Assembly: GCA_028290405.1 (NCBI GenBank) | Contig: JAQGJX010000111.1 | Location: forward strand, 1-35,673 | From: Hyphomicrobiales bacterium | Lineage (GTDB): Bacteria > Pseudomonadota > Alphaproteobacteria > Rhizobiales > Beijerinckiaceae | Direction: 5' to 3' | Length of the DNA: 35,673 bases | Shown here: piece by piece, positions 8,419-17,010 of the stretch | Position numbering within the stretch: the first letter of the stretch is position 1 | Layout of the letters: each line of letters starts with the position of its first letter | Made by a program: the position numbers and the translations under genes | The notes under the pieces: generated by a model | The model's input: only the letters and a program-made list of their open reading frames with translations | The model's database searches: none | Told to the model about the DNA's origin: nothing

Positions 8419-8442
8419 CTGGCGGCTCCCGCCAGCCTTTCC
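8419..8442 (+). promoter_or_regulatory. Terminator-like hairpin in the leader of the molybdenum hydroxylase gene
   Basis: CTGGCGG (8419-8425), a CTC loop and CCGCCAG (8429-8435) form a 7-bp stem, followed by CCTTTCCTT. It lies about 80 bases before the start codon and points the same way as the gene, so it could act as an attenuator. The tail is interrupted by C, so termination would be weak. Confidence 0.3.
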
Positions 8443-8518
8443 TTCGCACGTCGTTCTGCGCTATCGGTTGCGTCGCTCGCCGTCCGGAACCGGCGCGCGC
8501 GACAGCGAAAGAACGCGC

Positions 8519-10927
8519 ATGAAACAGGGATGGGACGCCTCCGCTTCTCCGAAGATCGGCGACGCCGTGCCGCGCAAGGAAGACCAGCGGCTGCTGCTGG
8601 GCGCCGGGCAATTCGGCGACGACAGGAACGCCCCCGGCCAGGTCTACGCCGCCATGGTGCGCTCGCCCCATCCGCACGCGCGCATCCTTGGCGTCGACGC
8701 CAGCGCGGCGCTGGCCCTGCCGGGCGTCCTGTGCGTGCTGACGGGCGCGGACGCCATGGCGGACGGCCTGCGGCCCATTCCGCACAGCGTCGCTTCCACC
8801 GGCGTGCTCGACGTGCACGTGCGCAACGAATCCGGCGATCCTTTCCTCTCGGACCATCGCGTGCTGCCGCTCGACAAGGCGCGCTACATCGGCGAGGCGG
8901 TCGCCATGGTGGTGGCCGAAACCCGCAGCGCCGCGCGCGACGGCGCCGAATGCGTGGCCGTGGCGTACGAGCCGCTGGATTTCACCATCCAGGCGACGCA
9001 GGCCCGCGACGCGGACGCCGCACTTGTGCATGACGGCGCGCCGCAAAATACGGCGCTTGACGGCGCCCTGGGCGACCATGCCGCCGTCGAGGCCGCCTTC
9101 GCGCAGGCCGCCCATGCAGTGAAGCTGGACACCTGGATCCAGCGCGTCACCGGCGTGCCCATGGAGCCGCGCTCCGCGCTGGCCGTGCCGGACGTTGCGA
9201 GCGGCCGCATCACCCTGATGGCGGGCGGCGGCAACGTCGTGCGCCAGAAGCGCGAACTCGCCGCCGTGCTGGGCGCGCCCGAGGACGACGTGCGCGTGAT
9301 CGCAGGCGACGTCGGCGGCAATTTCGGTACGCGCAACGCCTTCTATGTCGAATTCGCCCTCGTGGCGTGGGCGGCCCGGCGCCTTGGGCGTCCGGTGAAA
9401 TGGACGGCGGACCGCAGCGAATCCTTCCTGAGCGATTACCAGGGGCGCGACCTTGAGGCGCAAGCGGAACTCGCCCTCGACGAGGACGGGCGCTTCCTCG
9501 CGCTGCGCAGCGTCAACACCAGCAACATCGGCGCATATTCGGTCAGCTTTGGTCCCCTCACCAAGGGCGTCGAACTGGCGACCAGCGTTTACGCAATCCC
9601 CTGCGCCAGGGTGCGGGGCCGCGCGGTCTACACCAACACGCCGCCCACCAATTCCTACAGAAGCTCCGGACGCCCGGAGGCCATGTTCATCATGGAGCGG
9701 CTTATCGACATGGCGGCGCGCCAGCATGGCTTCGACCGCGTCGAGATCAGGCGCCGCAACCTCATTGCGCGCGACGCCCTGCCCTACACGAACGCGCTTG
9801 GCCTCACGTACGACAGCGGCGCCTATGAACGGACGATGGACGCGGCGCTGGCGCGGGGCGCCTGGAGCACGTTCGAGGCGCGGCGCGCGGAAGCCCGGGC
9901 GCGCGGCAAGCTGCGCGGCATCGCGGTCGCCAATTATATCGAAATCGCGAGCGGCATTCCGCGCGAGCGCTGCGAGGTCAGCGTCGATCCTGCGGGCCGG
10001 GTGGACGTGGTCATCGGCACGCTGTCCAGCGGACAGGGCCATGCGACGTCCTTCGCGCAGCTCGTCACCGACGCGTTCGGAGTCAGACTTGACGAAGTGA
10101 ACCTCATCACGGGCGACACGGACCGGGTGAAGGCCGGCGGCGGCTCCCACGCGGGGCGCTCCATGCGGCTCGCGGGCGTGGTGATCGGCAAGGCGTCGGC
10201 CGAAATCATCGACAAGGCGAGGCGCATCGCCGCCCATGCGATGGAAGGGCGCGCCGAGCAGATCATGCTGCGCGACGGTCGCTTCAGCCTCGAAGGCTCG
10301 AACCGCAGCCTGGGAATATTCGACCTCGCGACGCTCTCGGAGACCTCCGACGCCCTGCCGCCGGACCTGCGCGGCGGGCTCTCCAGCGTGTGCGACGAGG
10401 TCTCGAAGTCAGCGGGCTTCCCGTTCGGCAGCCACGTTTGCGAAATCGAGATCGATCCCGACACGGGCGTGCCGGAAATCGTCGGCTATGTCGCGGTGGA
10501 CGACGTGGGCCGCGCGATCAATCCGCTGATCCTGCACGGGCAGGCTCATGGCGCCATCACGCAGGGGCTTGGCCAGGCGCTCTTTGAGAAGTGCCACTAC
10601 GATTCCGGCAGCGGGCAATTGATCGCAGGCTCGTTCATGGACTACGCCATGCCGAAGGCCGCCGCCCTGCCCCGCTACGACACAATCATCAGCGAGCAGC
10701 CCGCAACCACAAACCCCCTCGGCGTGCGGGCGGGCGGCGAAGGCGGAACCACGCCTGCGCTCGCCGTCATCGTCAACGCCATCGTGGACGCGCTGCGCGA
10801 CCATGGCGTCACGCACATGGAAATGCCCGTCACGGCCGCCTCGATCTGGGAGGCCATCCACGCAGCAGACGCGGCGAACGCCTTAGCCTCGACAGGTTTC
10901 AGCGCTCCGCGTCGGCCAAGGACGTGA
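8519..10927 (+). CDS. Molybdenum hydroxylase large subunit (xanthine dehydrogenase/CoxL superfamily), orphan
   Basis: 802 residues, the usual size for an isolated Mo-binding subunit. The N-terminal a/b hammerhead domain (about 12-120) starts GDAVPRKEDQRLLLGAGQF. The Mo-cofactor domains carry GGNFGTRNAFYVEF, YRSSGRPEA (Tyr380 onward), GTLSSGQGHATSF and the late GVRAGGEGGTTP with Glu741, the position of the catalytic Glu of the family. The loop YRSSGR is unlike the AYxCSFR of true CO dehydrogenase, so the substrate is probably an aldehyde or heteroaromatic compound. The 2Fe-2S and FAD subunits normally encoded alongside are missing from the window. The upstream frame extends to 8390, but the ATG at 8519 has GAAAGAA before it and starts where homology to the family begins. 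Confidence 0.9.
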   Translation: MKQGWDASASPKIGDAVPRKEDQRLLLGAGQFGDDRNAPGQVYAAMVRSPHPHARILGVDASAALALPGVLCVLTGADAMADGLRPIPHSVASTGVLDVHVRNESGDPFLSDHRVLPLDKARYIGEAVAMVVAETRSAARDGAECVAVAYEPLDFTIQATQARDADAALVHDGAPQNTALDGALGDHAAVEAAFAQAAHAVKLDTWIQRVTGVPMEPRSALAVPDVASGRITLMAGGGNVVRQKRELAAVLGAPEDDVRVIAGDVGGNFGTRNAFYVEFALVAWAARRLGRPVKWTADRSESFLSDYQGRDLEAQAELALDEDGRFLALRSVNTSNIGAYSVSFGPLTKGVELATSVYAIPCARVRGRAVYTNTPPTNSYRSSGRPEAMFIMERLIDMAARQHGFDRVEIRRRNLIARDALPYTNALGLTYDSGAYERTMDAALARGAWSTFEARRAEARARGKLRGIAVANYIEIASGIPRERCEVSVDPAGRVDVVIGTLSSGQGHATSFAQLVTDAFGVRLDEVNLITGDTDRVKAGGGSHAGRSMRLAGVVIGKASAEIIDKARRIAAHAMEGRAEQIMLRDGRFSLEGSNRSLGIFDLATLSETSDALPPDLRGGLSSVCDEVSKSAGFPFGSHVCEIEIDPDTGVPEIVGYVAVDDVGRAINPLILHGQAHGAITQGLGQALFEKCHYDSGSGQLIAGSFMDYAMPKAAALPRYDTIISEQPATTNPLGVRAGGEGGTTPALAVIVNAIVDALRDHGVTHMEMPVTAASIWEAIHAADAANALASTGFSAPRRPRT

Positions 10928-10946
10928 TGCGCATGATCTAAATCAA

Positions 10947-11058
10947 TTCCGAAATTTGAACCGGAACCCCTCCTTATCAAGGAAGTAATCCGTCAACCTG
11001 CGGAATGCGCAGTGGGATCTGGCTGCGCCACAGCCGGTTCGTGCCGACAGGAACCGGC
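10947..11058. repeat. Cluster of inverted repeats in the leader of the multicopper oxidase
   Basis: The AT-richer stretch before the oxidase gene holds three perfect inverted repeats: TTCCG-N10-CGGAA (10947-10966), TCCTT-ATC-AAGGA (10971-10983) and GCCGGTTC-N10-GAACCGGC (11033-11058). The first and third share the element GAACCGG. They may be operators or RNA hairpins; no known regulator box was recognised with confidence. Confidence 0.45.
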
Positions 11059-11082
11059 GGCTCCTTGATGGGAGTGCGTGAG

Positions 11083-13002
11083 ATGAGCTTACTTGAAGCC
11101 GATGCGCTTTATGCGGAGCACGCGTTTCAAAACGCGCTTCCCACGCCACGTACGATCGATACGGCCAAGCGGTCCCACGTCACTCTCCAGGTGCAGGAGA
11201 TCAGCCAGTTTCTGGGGCTCTACGATGAGGATGGCCACAAGCTCCTCACCACGGTGTGGGGCTACGGCGCGGGCCAGACCGCGACTTATCCCGGCCCGAC
11301 GATCCTCGCTTATCAAGACCATCCTGTCACGGTGAACTGGCAGAACAAGCTTCCGGTGACCGGACATCTTCTGCCGGTCGACGATGCCATACACCTGGCC
11401 GACCCGCCCGACCATTCGCTCGCTGATGGCTTCGTGCCCATCGTTACGCACCTGCACGGCGGCCACAACGATTCCGCGTTCGACGGTTTGCCCGACCAAT
11501 GGTTCACGCAAAACGGCGGCAAGGGCGCCAATGGTCCACGAGACGTCGGGCCCAAGTTCGTCACGTCCACAATGACGTACCAGAACGACCAGGAAGCGGC
11601 GACGCTCTGGTATCACGACCACGCGCTCGGACTGACACGGCTCAACGTCTACGCGGGCCTGGCGGGTTTCTACACGCTGAAGGACGAGAACCGACTCGAA
11701 CTTGAAAAAGAGGGGGTTCTACCGCGCGGCGCCTACGACCTCGGAATGGCGATCCAGGATCGCAGCTTCACCAGCGACGGCCAACTCTATTATCCCGCCT
11801 ACAAGGAAGACGTGCTCCCCGGGACGGACATGACCGTGGGAGACATTGTCCCGCAGGCGTTCTACGACGCCTTCGGGGAAACCGCGCCATCCGCCGTCCC
11901 CGAATTCTTTGGCGATACGATCCTCGTCAACGGCATGGCGTGGCCTCATCTGGAAGTAGCGAAGGGCGACTATGAGTTCCGGCTGCTGAACGGCTCGGAC
12001 TCTCGCTTCTATGTGCTCCAACTCAGCGACCCTGACGTCGCCGTGCGTCTTGTCGGCGCTGACGGCGGGCTCCTGCCGGAAGCGAGAACGATCATCGACG
12101 GCGACGGGGTGCAGGAGGACGGAGAATTCATCGTGTTGGCCCCCGGCGACAGGGTCGAACTGGTGTTCGATTTCGGCCAGCTTGAAAACGGCGACGAGGT
12201 CAGGCTCGAGAATATCGGGCCGCTGTTTGAGCCGTTCAAGGGGGTGGACCCCACCGGCGACCTGATGGGCGAAGCTGTCGCCGCCGGCCCCGACGATCCG
12301 GTCGGCAACATCATTGAATTTCAGGTCAACGCGAAACTGAAGGCCTTCGACGCCAGCGTGGCGGACGGCACGCCCCTGAACGCGGCCTTCACCGACATGA
12401 CGACGGACGCCGACCAGGACGGCGTCGCGGACGCTGCCGCAAGCGTCCGCAAGCTGGGGCTGTTCGAAGGCGCGGACGAGTTCGGCCGCATCATGCCCAT
12501 GCTCGGCACGGCGGAAGCAGGGACGCTGCATCAAGACGTCATGCATCCGACCGGTGACTTCGGACCATTGCTATGGGACGCGCAAACCACCGAGACCCCC
12601 TTGTTGGGATCGACGGAAGAATGGGAGATCTTCAACTTCACCGCCGACAGCCACCCCATCCACGTTCACCTGACGCAATATCAGGTCGTCGAAAAGCGGG
12701 TGATCGACTTTCAGGACGAGGACGAGAACGGCGTGCCGGACGATACGAACAACGACGGCTTCATCACCTATGGCGAAGGGGCGGCGAATTTCAGCCTCGC
12801 GGACATATGGATCGGCGCGAGCGTCGCGTTGCGGCCGGAAGAAACAGGGTGGCAGGACACTGTCGAGGTCGACCCCAACCAGATGATGTCCATCGTGGCG
12901 ACCTTCGACAAGCCCGGCGATTATGTGTGGCACTGCCATATCCTCTCGCATGAGGACAACGAGATGATGCGGCCGTTTACGGTGACGCCGGACCTCGCCT
13001 GA
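11083..13002 (+). CDS. Multicopper oxidase (CotA/bilirubin-oxidase-like) with calcium-binding-loop motifs
   Basis: 639 residues with three cupredoxin domains. All copper sites are present: HLHGGH (His123, His125), WYHDH (His178, His180), HPIHVH (His524, His527, His529) and HCHILSHEDNEMM (His617, Cys618, His619, His623, axial Met628). The enzyme should oxidise phenols, metals or bilirubin-like compounds with four-electron reduction of oxygen. Unusual additions are a DxDxDGxxD loop at 442-450 and, after the third copper motif, DEDENGVPD (545-553) followed by an exact EF-hand loop DTNNDGFITYGE (554-565). No signal peptide or Tat motif precedes the domain, so the location is unclear. GGAG lies 8 bases before the ATG at 11083; an earlier ATG at 11068 and a longer frame from 11005 are less likely. 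It is not in an obvious operon. Confidence 0.93.
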   Translation: MSLLEADALYAEHAFQNALPTPRTIDTAKRSHVTLQVQEISQFLGLYDEDGHKLLTTVWGYGAGQTATYPGPTILAYQDHPVTVNWQNKLPVTGHLLPVDDAIHLADPPDHSLADGFVPIVTHLHGGHNDSAFDGLPDQWFTQNGGKGANGPRDVGPKFVTSTMTYQNDQEAATLWYHDHALGLTRLNVYAGLAGFYTLKDENRLELEKEGVLPRGAYDLGMAIQDRSFTSDGQLYYPAYKEDVLPGTDMTVGDIVPQAFYDAFGETAPSAVPEFFGDTILVNGMAWPHLEVAKGDYEFRLLNGSDSRFYVLQLSDPDVAVRLVGADGGLLPEARTIIDGDGVQEDGEFIVLAPGDRVELVFDFGQLENGDEVRLENIGPLFEPFKGVDPTGDLMGEAVAAGPDDPVGNIIEFQVNAKLKAFDASVADGTPLNAAFTDMTTDADQDGVADAAASVRKLGLFEGADEFGRIMPMLGTAEAGTLHQDVMHPTGDFGPLLWDAQTTETPLLGSTEEWEIFNFTADSHPIHVHLTQYQVVEKRVIDFQDEDENGVPDDTNNDGFITYGEGAANFSLADIWIGASVALRPEETGWQDTVEVDPNQMMSIVATFDKPGDYVWHCHILSHEDNEMMRPFTVTPDLA

Positions 13003-13044
13003 TGACGGCGCGACAAGCGCAATCGGCCTGCGGGTTCGCGTTCG

Positions 13045-14076
13045 TCACCCCGGCGCCGCCTCGCGCTCGATGAGCCCCTTGAGCATGCGCCGCGCCTGAA
13101 TGCCTCCCGCGTCCGCGACGATGTCCACGCTCGGCGGGTTCGTCAGCGTCTCGATGGAGGCCTGCTGTTCCTCGAGCACGTCCTTGTCCTGCGCGAAGGC
13201 CGCCGCGATGTCGGCGTGCACGAGCTTGGTGACGTTTGGGTTGTCCACGGCGAAGTCGCGGCCCACGGCCCAGAAATAGCGCGTGCGGGCGGCGCTTTCG
13301 GGCGTCATCGCGTTCATGATCCAAAGCCCCAGCCCGCCGACGCGGCGCCCCTCGGGCGCGCCCGTTCCCGTCGGGGCGCCGCCGACGTAGATGTTCACGA
13401 AGCAAGGCGGCGTAAAGTCGATGATCTGCCAGCGGTCGATGCGGTCGTCCGCCTTGAAGATTCCGCTGCGCACATAGGTGGGCGGCGGCGGGCAATCGAT
13501 CACCCAGCGCGTGACGCGCACGCCGTCGTCCGTCCGCTCCACGCGGATCTTGCCGTTCTCCCCCATGGCGGCGTTGCCGATGGTGGATCCATGCACGAAG
13601 CCGACATGGGACAGGTCCATCAGGTTATCGGTGATGAGTTCGTAATTGGCCGCGACCTCGTTCGTGGCGCCCGTCGACGCGAAGGCGGGGTCGCTCAGGC
13701 GATGAAAGTCGGGGATCAGCGCCGGGTCCGCCGCCTCGGGACGGCCCATCCACAGCCACACCCAGCCGTAGCGCTCGGCGGCCGGATAGGCGCGCACGCG
13801 GGCGCGCTCGGGAATGCGGTCCTGCGCGGGCACATGCACGCAGGCGCCCTCCCCGTTGAACTGCAATCCGTGATAGCCGCACTGGATATTGTCGCCGACC
13901 ACGCGCCCCAGCGTGAGCGGAACGTGCCTGTGGGCGCAGCGGTTCTCCAGCGCCTTCAAGGCGCCGGTCGCGGTGCGGTAGAGGGCGATCTTCTGGTCCA
14001 GCAGCTTCACGCCGACCACGCTGTCCGTCACTTCGCGCGACCATGCGGCGACATACCAGGCGTTTCGCATGTACAT
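13045..14076 (-). CDS. Rieske non-heme iron oxygenase, VanA-like aromatic ring-modifying oxygenase
   Basis: 343 residues. The Rieske 2Fe-2S domain has CAH (Cys47, His49) and CGYH (Cys66, His69). The catalytic domain has NLMDLSHVGFVH with Asn151, Asp154, His157 and His162, where the two His bind the mononuclear iron. Length and the start MRNAWYVAAWSREV match the vanillate O-demethylase oxygenase subunit group, which demethylates or hydroxylates aromatic acids. A separate ferredoxin-reductase component (VanB type) is needed and is not in the window. GGAGGAG precedes the ATG by 5 bases. It is the last gene of the operon, 25 bases after dctM, and converges with the multicopper oxidase gene across a 42-base gap. 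Confidence 0.92.
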   Translation of the reverse strand: MYMRNAWYVAAWSREVTDSVVGVKLLDQKIALYRTATGALKALENRCAHRHVPLTLGRVVGDNIQCGYHGLQFNGEGACVHVPAQDRIPERARVRAYPAAERYGWVWLWMGRPEAADPALIPDFHRLSDPAFASTGATNEVAANYELITDNLMDLSHVGFVHGSTIGNAAMGENGKIRVERTDDGVRVTRWVIDCPPPPTYVRSGIFKADDRIDRWQIIDFTPPCFVNIYVGGAPTGTGAPEGRRVGGLGLWIMNAMTPESAARTRYFWAVGRDFAVDNPNVTKLVHADIAAAFAQDKDVLEEQQASIETLTNPPSVDIVADAGGIQARRMLKGLIEREAAPG

Positions 14077-14101
14077 GTTCGCTCCTCCGAAATCGCGAGA
14101 A

Positions 14102-15385
14102 CTAGGGTACGCCCATCAGCAGCCGCACGCCCGTCAATGAAATGGCCGGGACATAGGTGATGAGCACGAGCGCCAGCAGGTAGATGCCCAGGAAGGGCAC
14201 GATGCCCCGATAGATCTTCACCACGTCGATCCCCAGCACCGTCTGGGCGACGAAGATGTTGATGCCGAAAGGCGGGTGGAACAGCCCGATGGCGAGGTTC
14301 ACGGTGACGATGATGCCAAAGTGCACCGTGTCGATCCCCAGCGCCTTCACCACGGGGATGAGCAGCGGCGTCAGCAGCAGGATCGCCGAGATCGGGTCGA
14401 GGAAGCACCCCACGGCGAGCAGCAGCAGGTTGACGGCCAGCAGGAACTGCCATGCGGACACCTGCGCGTTCGTCATCCACGCCACCATGGCGGCGGGCGC
14501 CTGGTTGACGGTCAAGAGCCACGAGAACACGCCCGCGCACGCCACTATGATGAGGATTTGCGCGGTGAAGAACACCGTCGCGGCGGCGGCTTCCAGAATG
14601 TCGCTCCAGGACAGCTCCCGGAAGACGAAGCGCGTCACCAGCGCGGCGTAGACGCACGCGACGGCGGCGGATTCCGTGGGGGAAAACACGCCCCCGTAAA
14701 TGCCGCCCAGAATGATGACGGGCGCGCCCAGCGCCCACAGGCCCCGCCCCGTGGCGCGCACGAACGCCCCCCAGTTGAAAGGCTCGCCCTTGCCGAAGCC
14801 GCCGCGATGCGCGCGCCACACGACATACGCCGAGAGCATGCCGGCCAGCAAGATGCCGGGGATGATGCCCGCGGCATACAGGCGCGGCACGGATTCCTCC
14901 GCCGCCGCTCCGTAGACGATCATGGGGATCGACGGCGGGATGATGATGTCGATGGCTCCCACCGCCGTCACCAGCCCTGCGGCGAAGGATTCCGGATAAC
15001 CGGCGCGCCGCATCGACGGGTACATGACCTTGCCGATCGTCGCGACCGTGGCGGAACTGACTCCCGAAATGGCGCCGAAGATGGCGGCGGTTCCCACCGT
15101 GGTGACGCCAAGGCTGCCGCGCACGGAGCCGACGCCGGACTGCACGAAATCCACGAGCCGCTGGGCCACGCTGCCGCGCCCCATCAACTCGCCCGCATAG
15201 ATGAAGAACGGCACGGCGAGCAGGGCCGACGACGACACGGAGCCGAACAGGTTCTGATGCAGCGCCGCCAGCGGCACGTTCATGAGGAACACGAGCGCCG
15301 TCGCGGTGGCGCTCAGCAGCACGAGGAAGATCGGAAAGCCAGCCAGCAGGAGAAGGACGGGCAGGACGCCCAGGGCGAGAGCCAT
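14102..15385 (-). CDS. dctM: TRAP transporter large permease subunit
   Basis: 427 residues with about 12 hydrophobic segments, the size and pattern of DctM. Family-typical stretches include VPFFIYAGELMGRG, GAISGVSSATVATIG, IIIPPSIPMIVYG and FSPTESAAVA. The protein forms the Na+-driven import channel in the inner membrane together with DctQ, and receives ligand from the periplasmic DctP. Its ATG overlaps the TGA of dctQ by one base (TGATG), so the two are translationally coupled. All three TRAP genes lie together within a ring-cleavage operon, which suggests that an aromatic or related organic acid is transported (inference). Confidence 0.95.
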   Translation of the reverse strand: MALALGVLPVLLLLAGFPIFLVLLSATATALVFLMNVPLAALHQNLFGSVSSSALLAVPFFIYAGELMGRGSVAQRLVDFVQSGVGSVRGSLGVTTVGTAAIFGAISGVSSATVATIGKVMYPSMRRAGYPESFAAGLVTAVGAIDIIIPPSIPMIVYGAAAEESVPRLYAAGIIPGILLAGMLSAYVVWRAHRGGFGKGEPFNWGAFVRATGRGLWALGAPVIILGGIYGGVFSPTESAAVACVYAALVTRFVFRELSWSDILEAAAATVFFTAQILIIVACAGVFSWLLTVNQAPAAMVAWMTNAQVSAWQFLLAVNLLLLAVGCFLDPISAILLLTPLLIPVVKALGIDTVHFGIIVTVNLAIGLFHPPFGINIFVAQTVLGIDVVKIYRGIVPFLGIYLLALVLITYVPAISLTGVRLLMGVP

Positions 15386-15897
15386 CAGATCGCTCCGGTT
15401 TGCGTATGCGGCGGATCGACCTTGTCGCGCCCCGTGATGAACCTGAAGCCGCGCCAGATCATGACCAGCACGGCGCCCCCGAACCCGATGGCCAGAAAGC
15501 TATGGGGAATCCACATGGGCACGTCGCCCGCGTCGCTCATGCGGCCGATGTCGAACATGCGGCCCGCGTAATCCTGCGACTGTACGAAGATGAGCCCGCA
15601 GACGGCGACGAAAATCACAAGCTCCAGCGCCTTCAGCCAGCCCTGCACGCGCGGCGGCGCCATGCGGGCGAGCACGTCCATGCGCAGGTGCCCGTCGCGG
15701 CTGGTGACGATGAGGAAGCCGAAGAACGTGATGGCGATCATCACGAAGACCTGCGCCTCGTCCGCCCAAAGGATCGAGCGGGCGAAGACGTAGCGGGCGA
15801 TCACGTTGGTGAAGTTGAGCAGAATCGCGGCGACGAACGCCAGCGCAAGAGCAAGCTCCAGGCCGCGCGCGATGCGGCCTATCCATCTGTCGATCAT
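15385..15897 (-). CDS. dctQ: TRAP transporter small permease subunit
   Basis: 170 residues with four predicted membrane segments. The signature FTNVIARYVFARSILWADE and the following FVMIAITFFGFLIVTSRDG are typical of DctQ, as is HLRMDVLARM. A longer frame begins at 15948, but the ATG at 15897 has the strong site GGGAGGGG 5 bases upstream and gives a normal DctQ N-terminus. The gene sits 57 bases after dctP and overlaps dctM. The C-terminal residues DPPHTQTGAI are variable tail. Confidence 0.92.
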   Translation of the reverse strand: MIDRWIGRIARGLELALALAFVAAILLNFTNVIARYVFARSILWADEAQVFVMIAITFFGFLIVTSRDGHLRMDVLARMAPPRVQGWLKALELVIFVAVCGLIFVQSQDYAGRMFDIGRMSDAGDVPMWIPHSFLAIGFGGAVLVMIWRGFRFITGRDKVDPPHTQTGAI

Positions 15898-15954
15898 GCG
15901 TCCCCTCCCCCCGGGGACCGCGGCGACGCGCGCCGCGGCCTTGGCCATGCAAGC

Positions 15955-16959
15955 TTACTGCCGATACTTCTGCGCTGCGGCCACGAAGGCGTCGTAGTCC
16001 GCCTTCATCTCCGGCGTCGCGCCGACGATCTTCGGAATGACCGACGTCACCTCGGCGAGATACCGCTTGGATTCCGCCGGCTCCATGGTGATGAGTTCGC
16101 CGCCGCCCTTGCGCCACGCGGCTTCCGTGTTGGTGCGCGCGTCGGCCGCCAGCGTGGTGAAGAGCTTCTCGTGCTTCTGGGCTTCCTCGCGCACGATGGC
16201 CTCCAGCTCCGGCCCCAGCGACTTCATGAAGCGGCGGTTGACGACGCCCGACACCATGGTGAACGTGCCCGGCAGATAGGTCGCGGTCTTCGTCACGTCG
16301 AAATACTTGAACGCCGTGATGGCGGCGAGGTTGGCGGTCGCGCCGTCGATCCCCTTGTTCTGCAGCGCGGGCAGCACTTCGCCGAGCGGCAGCGACACCG
16401 GCGAGGCGCCGAGCTTCTTGAACGGCTCGTTGAACATGGCCGCCGCGCCCGCGGTGCGCAGCTTCTGGCCCTTGAAGTCGTCCACGGTGCGGATCGGCTT
16501 GTGGGAGGCGAGCAGCAACTCGCCGTTCAGGAAGGTCACAAGAGGCTCGATGCCCTTGGAGGCCCCGAAGGTCGCCATGCGCTTGCGGATCTCGGGATCG
16601 GCGAAGACCTTCTGGCCGTGCTCCACGCTGTCGAACAGGCCGGCGGCGTCCAGCGTCTGGAAGCGCGGCTCAAGGCCGATGAAGAAACCCACGACCGGGA
16701 ACGTCATCTCGATGGTGCCCAGCGCCACGCCGTCCACGGTCGCGGGAATCTGGCCAAGTTGGTTGGCGGGATAGATCTCCACCTTGACGCGGCCCTTGGA
16801 GCGGTCTTCGACCCCCGCCTTGAAGGCCTTCATCCATTCGTGGGTCACGTCGTTGATGGTCGGCGACGACAGCTTCATGGTGAATTGCTGGGCGCTGGCG
16901 GCGCTCGCCATGACGCAGGCTGCGACGCCCGCCAGCAGTCCAGTGAGCAGGTTCCTCAT
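15955..16959 (-). CDS. dctP: TRAP transporter periplasmic substrate-binding protein
   Basis: 334 residues. The signal peptide MRNLLTGLLAGVAACVMASA ends at ASAQQ near residue 24. The DctP fold is visible from FTMKLSSPTINDVTHEW, VEIYPANQLGQIPATVDGV, KGQKLRTAGAAA (the region that usually holds the carboxylate-binding Arg) and GIDGATANLAAI. It captures an organic acid in the periplasm for DctQM. GGGAGAGGAA precedes the ATG by 5 bases. It starts 51 bases after the flavin monooxygenase gene. The ligand is unknown; ring-cleavage genes on both sides suggest an aromatic carboxylate. Confidence 0.94.
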   Translation of the reverse strand: MRNLLTGLLAGVAACVMASAASAQQFTMKLSSPTINDVTHEWMKAFKAGVEDRSKGRVKVEIYPANQLGQIPATVDGVALGTIEMTFPVVGFFIGLEPRFQTLDAAGLFDSVEHGQKVFADPEIRKRMATFGASKGIEPLVTFLNGELLLASHKPIRTVDDFKGQKLRTAGAAAMFNEPFKKLGASPVSLPLGEVLPALQNKGIDGATANLAAITAFKYFDVTKTATYLPGTFTMVSGVVNRRFMKSLGPELEAIVREEAQKHEKLFTTLAADARTNTEAAWRKGGGELITMEPAESKRYLAEVTSVIPKIVGATPEMKADYDAFVAAAQKYRQ

Positions 16960-17010
16960 CTCGTTTCCTCTCCCGTGTTGCGCCGGTCTTTTGAACTGGT
17001 CGCGTTGAGC

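Noticed and set aside
8402-10237. A 611-residue minus-strand frame within the molybdenum hydroxylase gene
   Set aside because: Shadow of the recognised gene; no start signal or recognisable domain.
8519-10927. Assignment as CO dehydrogenase large subunit
   Set aside because: The loop is YRSSGR instead of the AYxCSFR that carries the copper-ligating Cys, and the other two subunits are absent.
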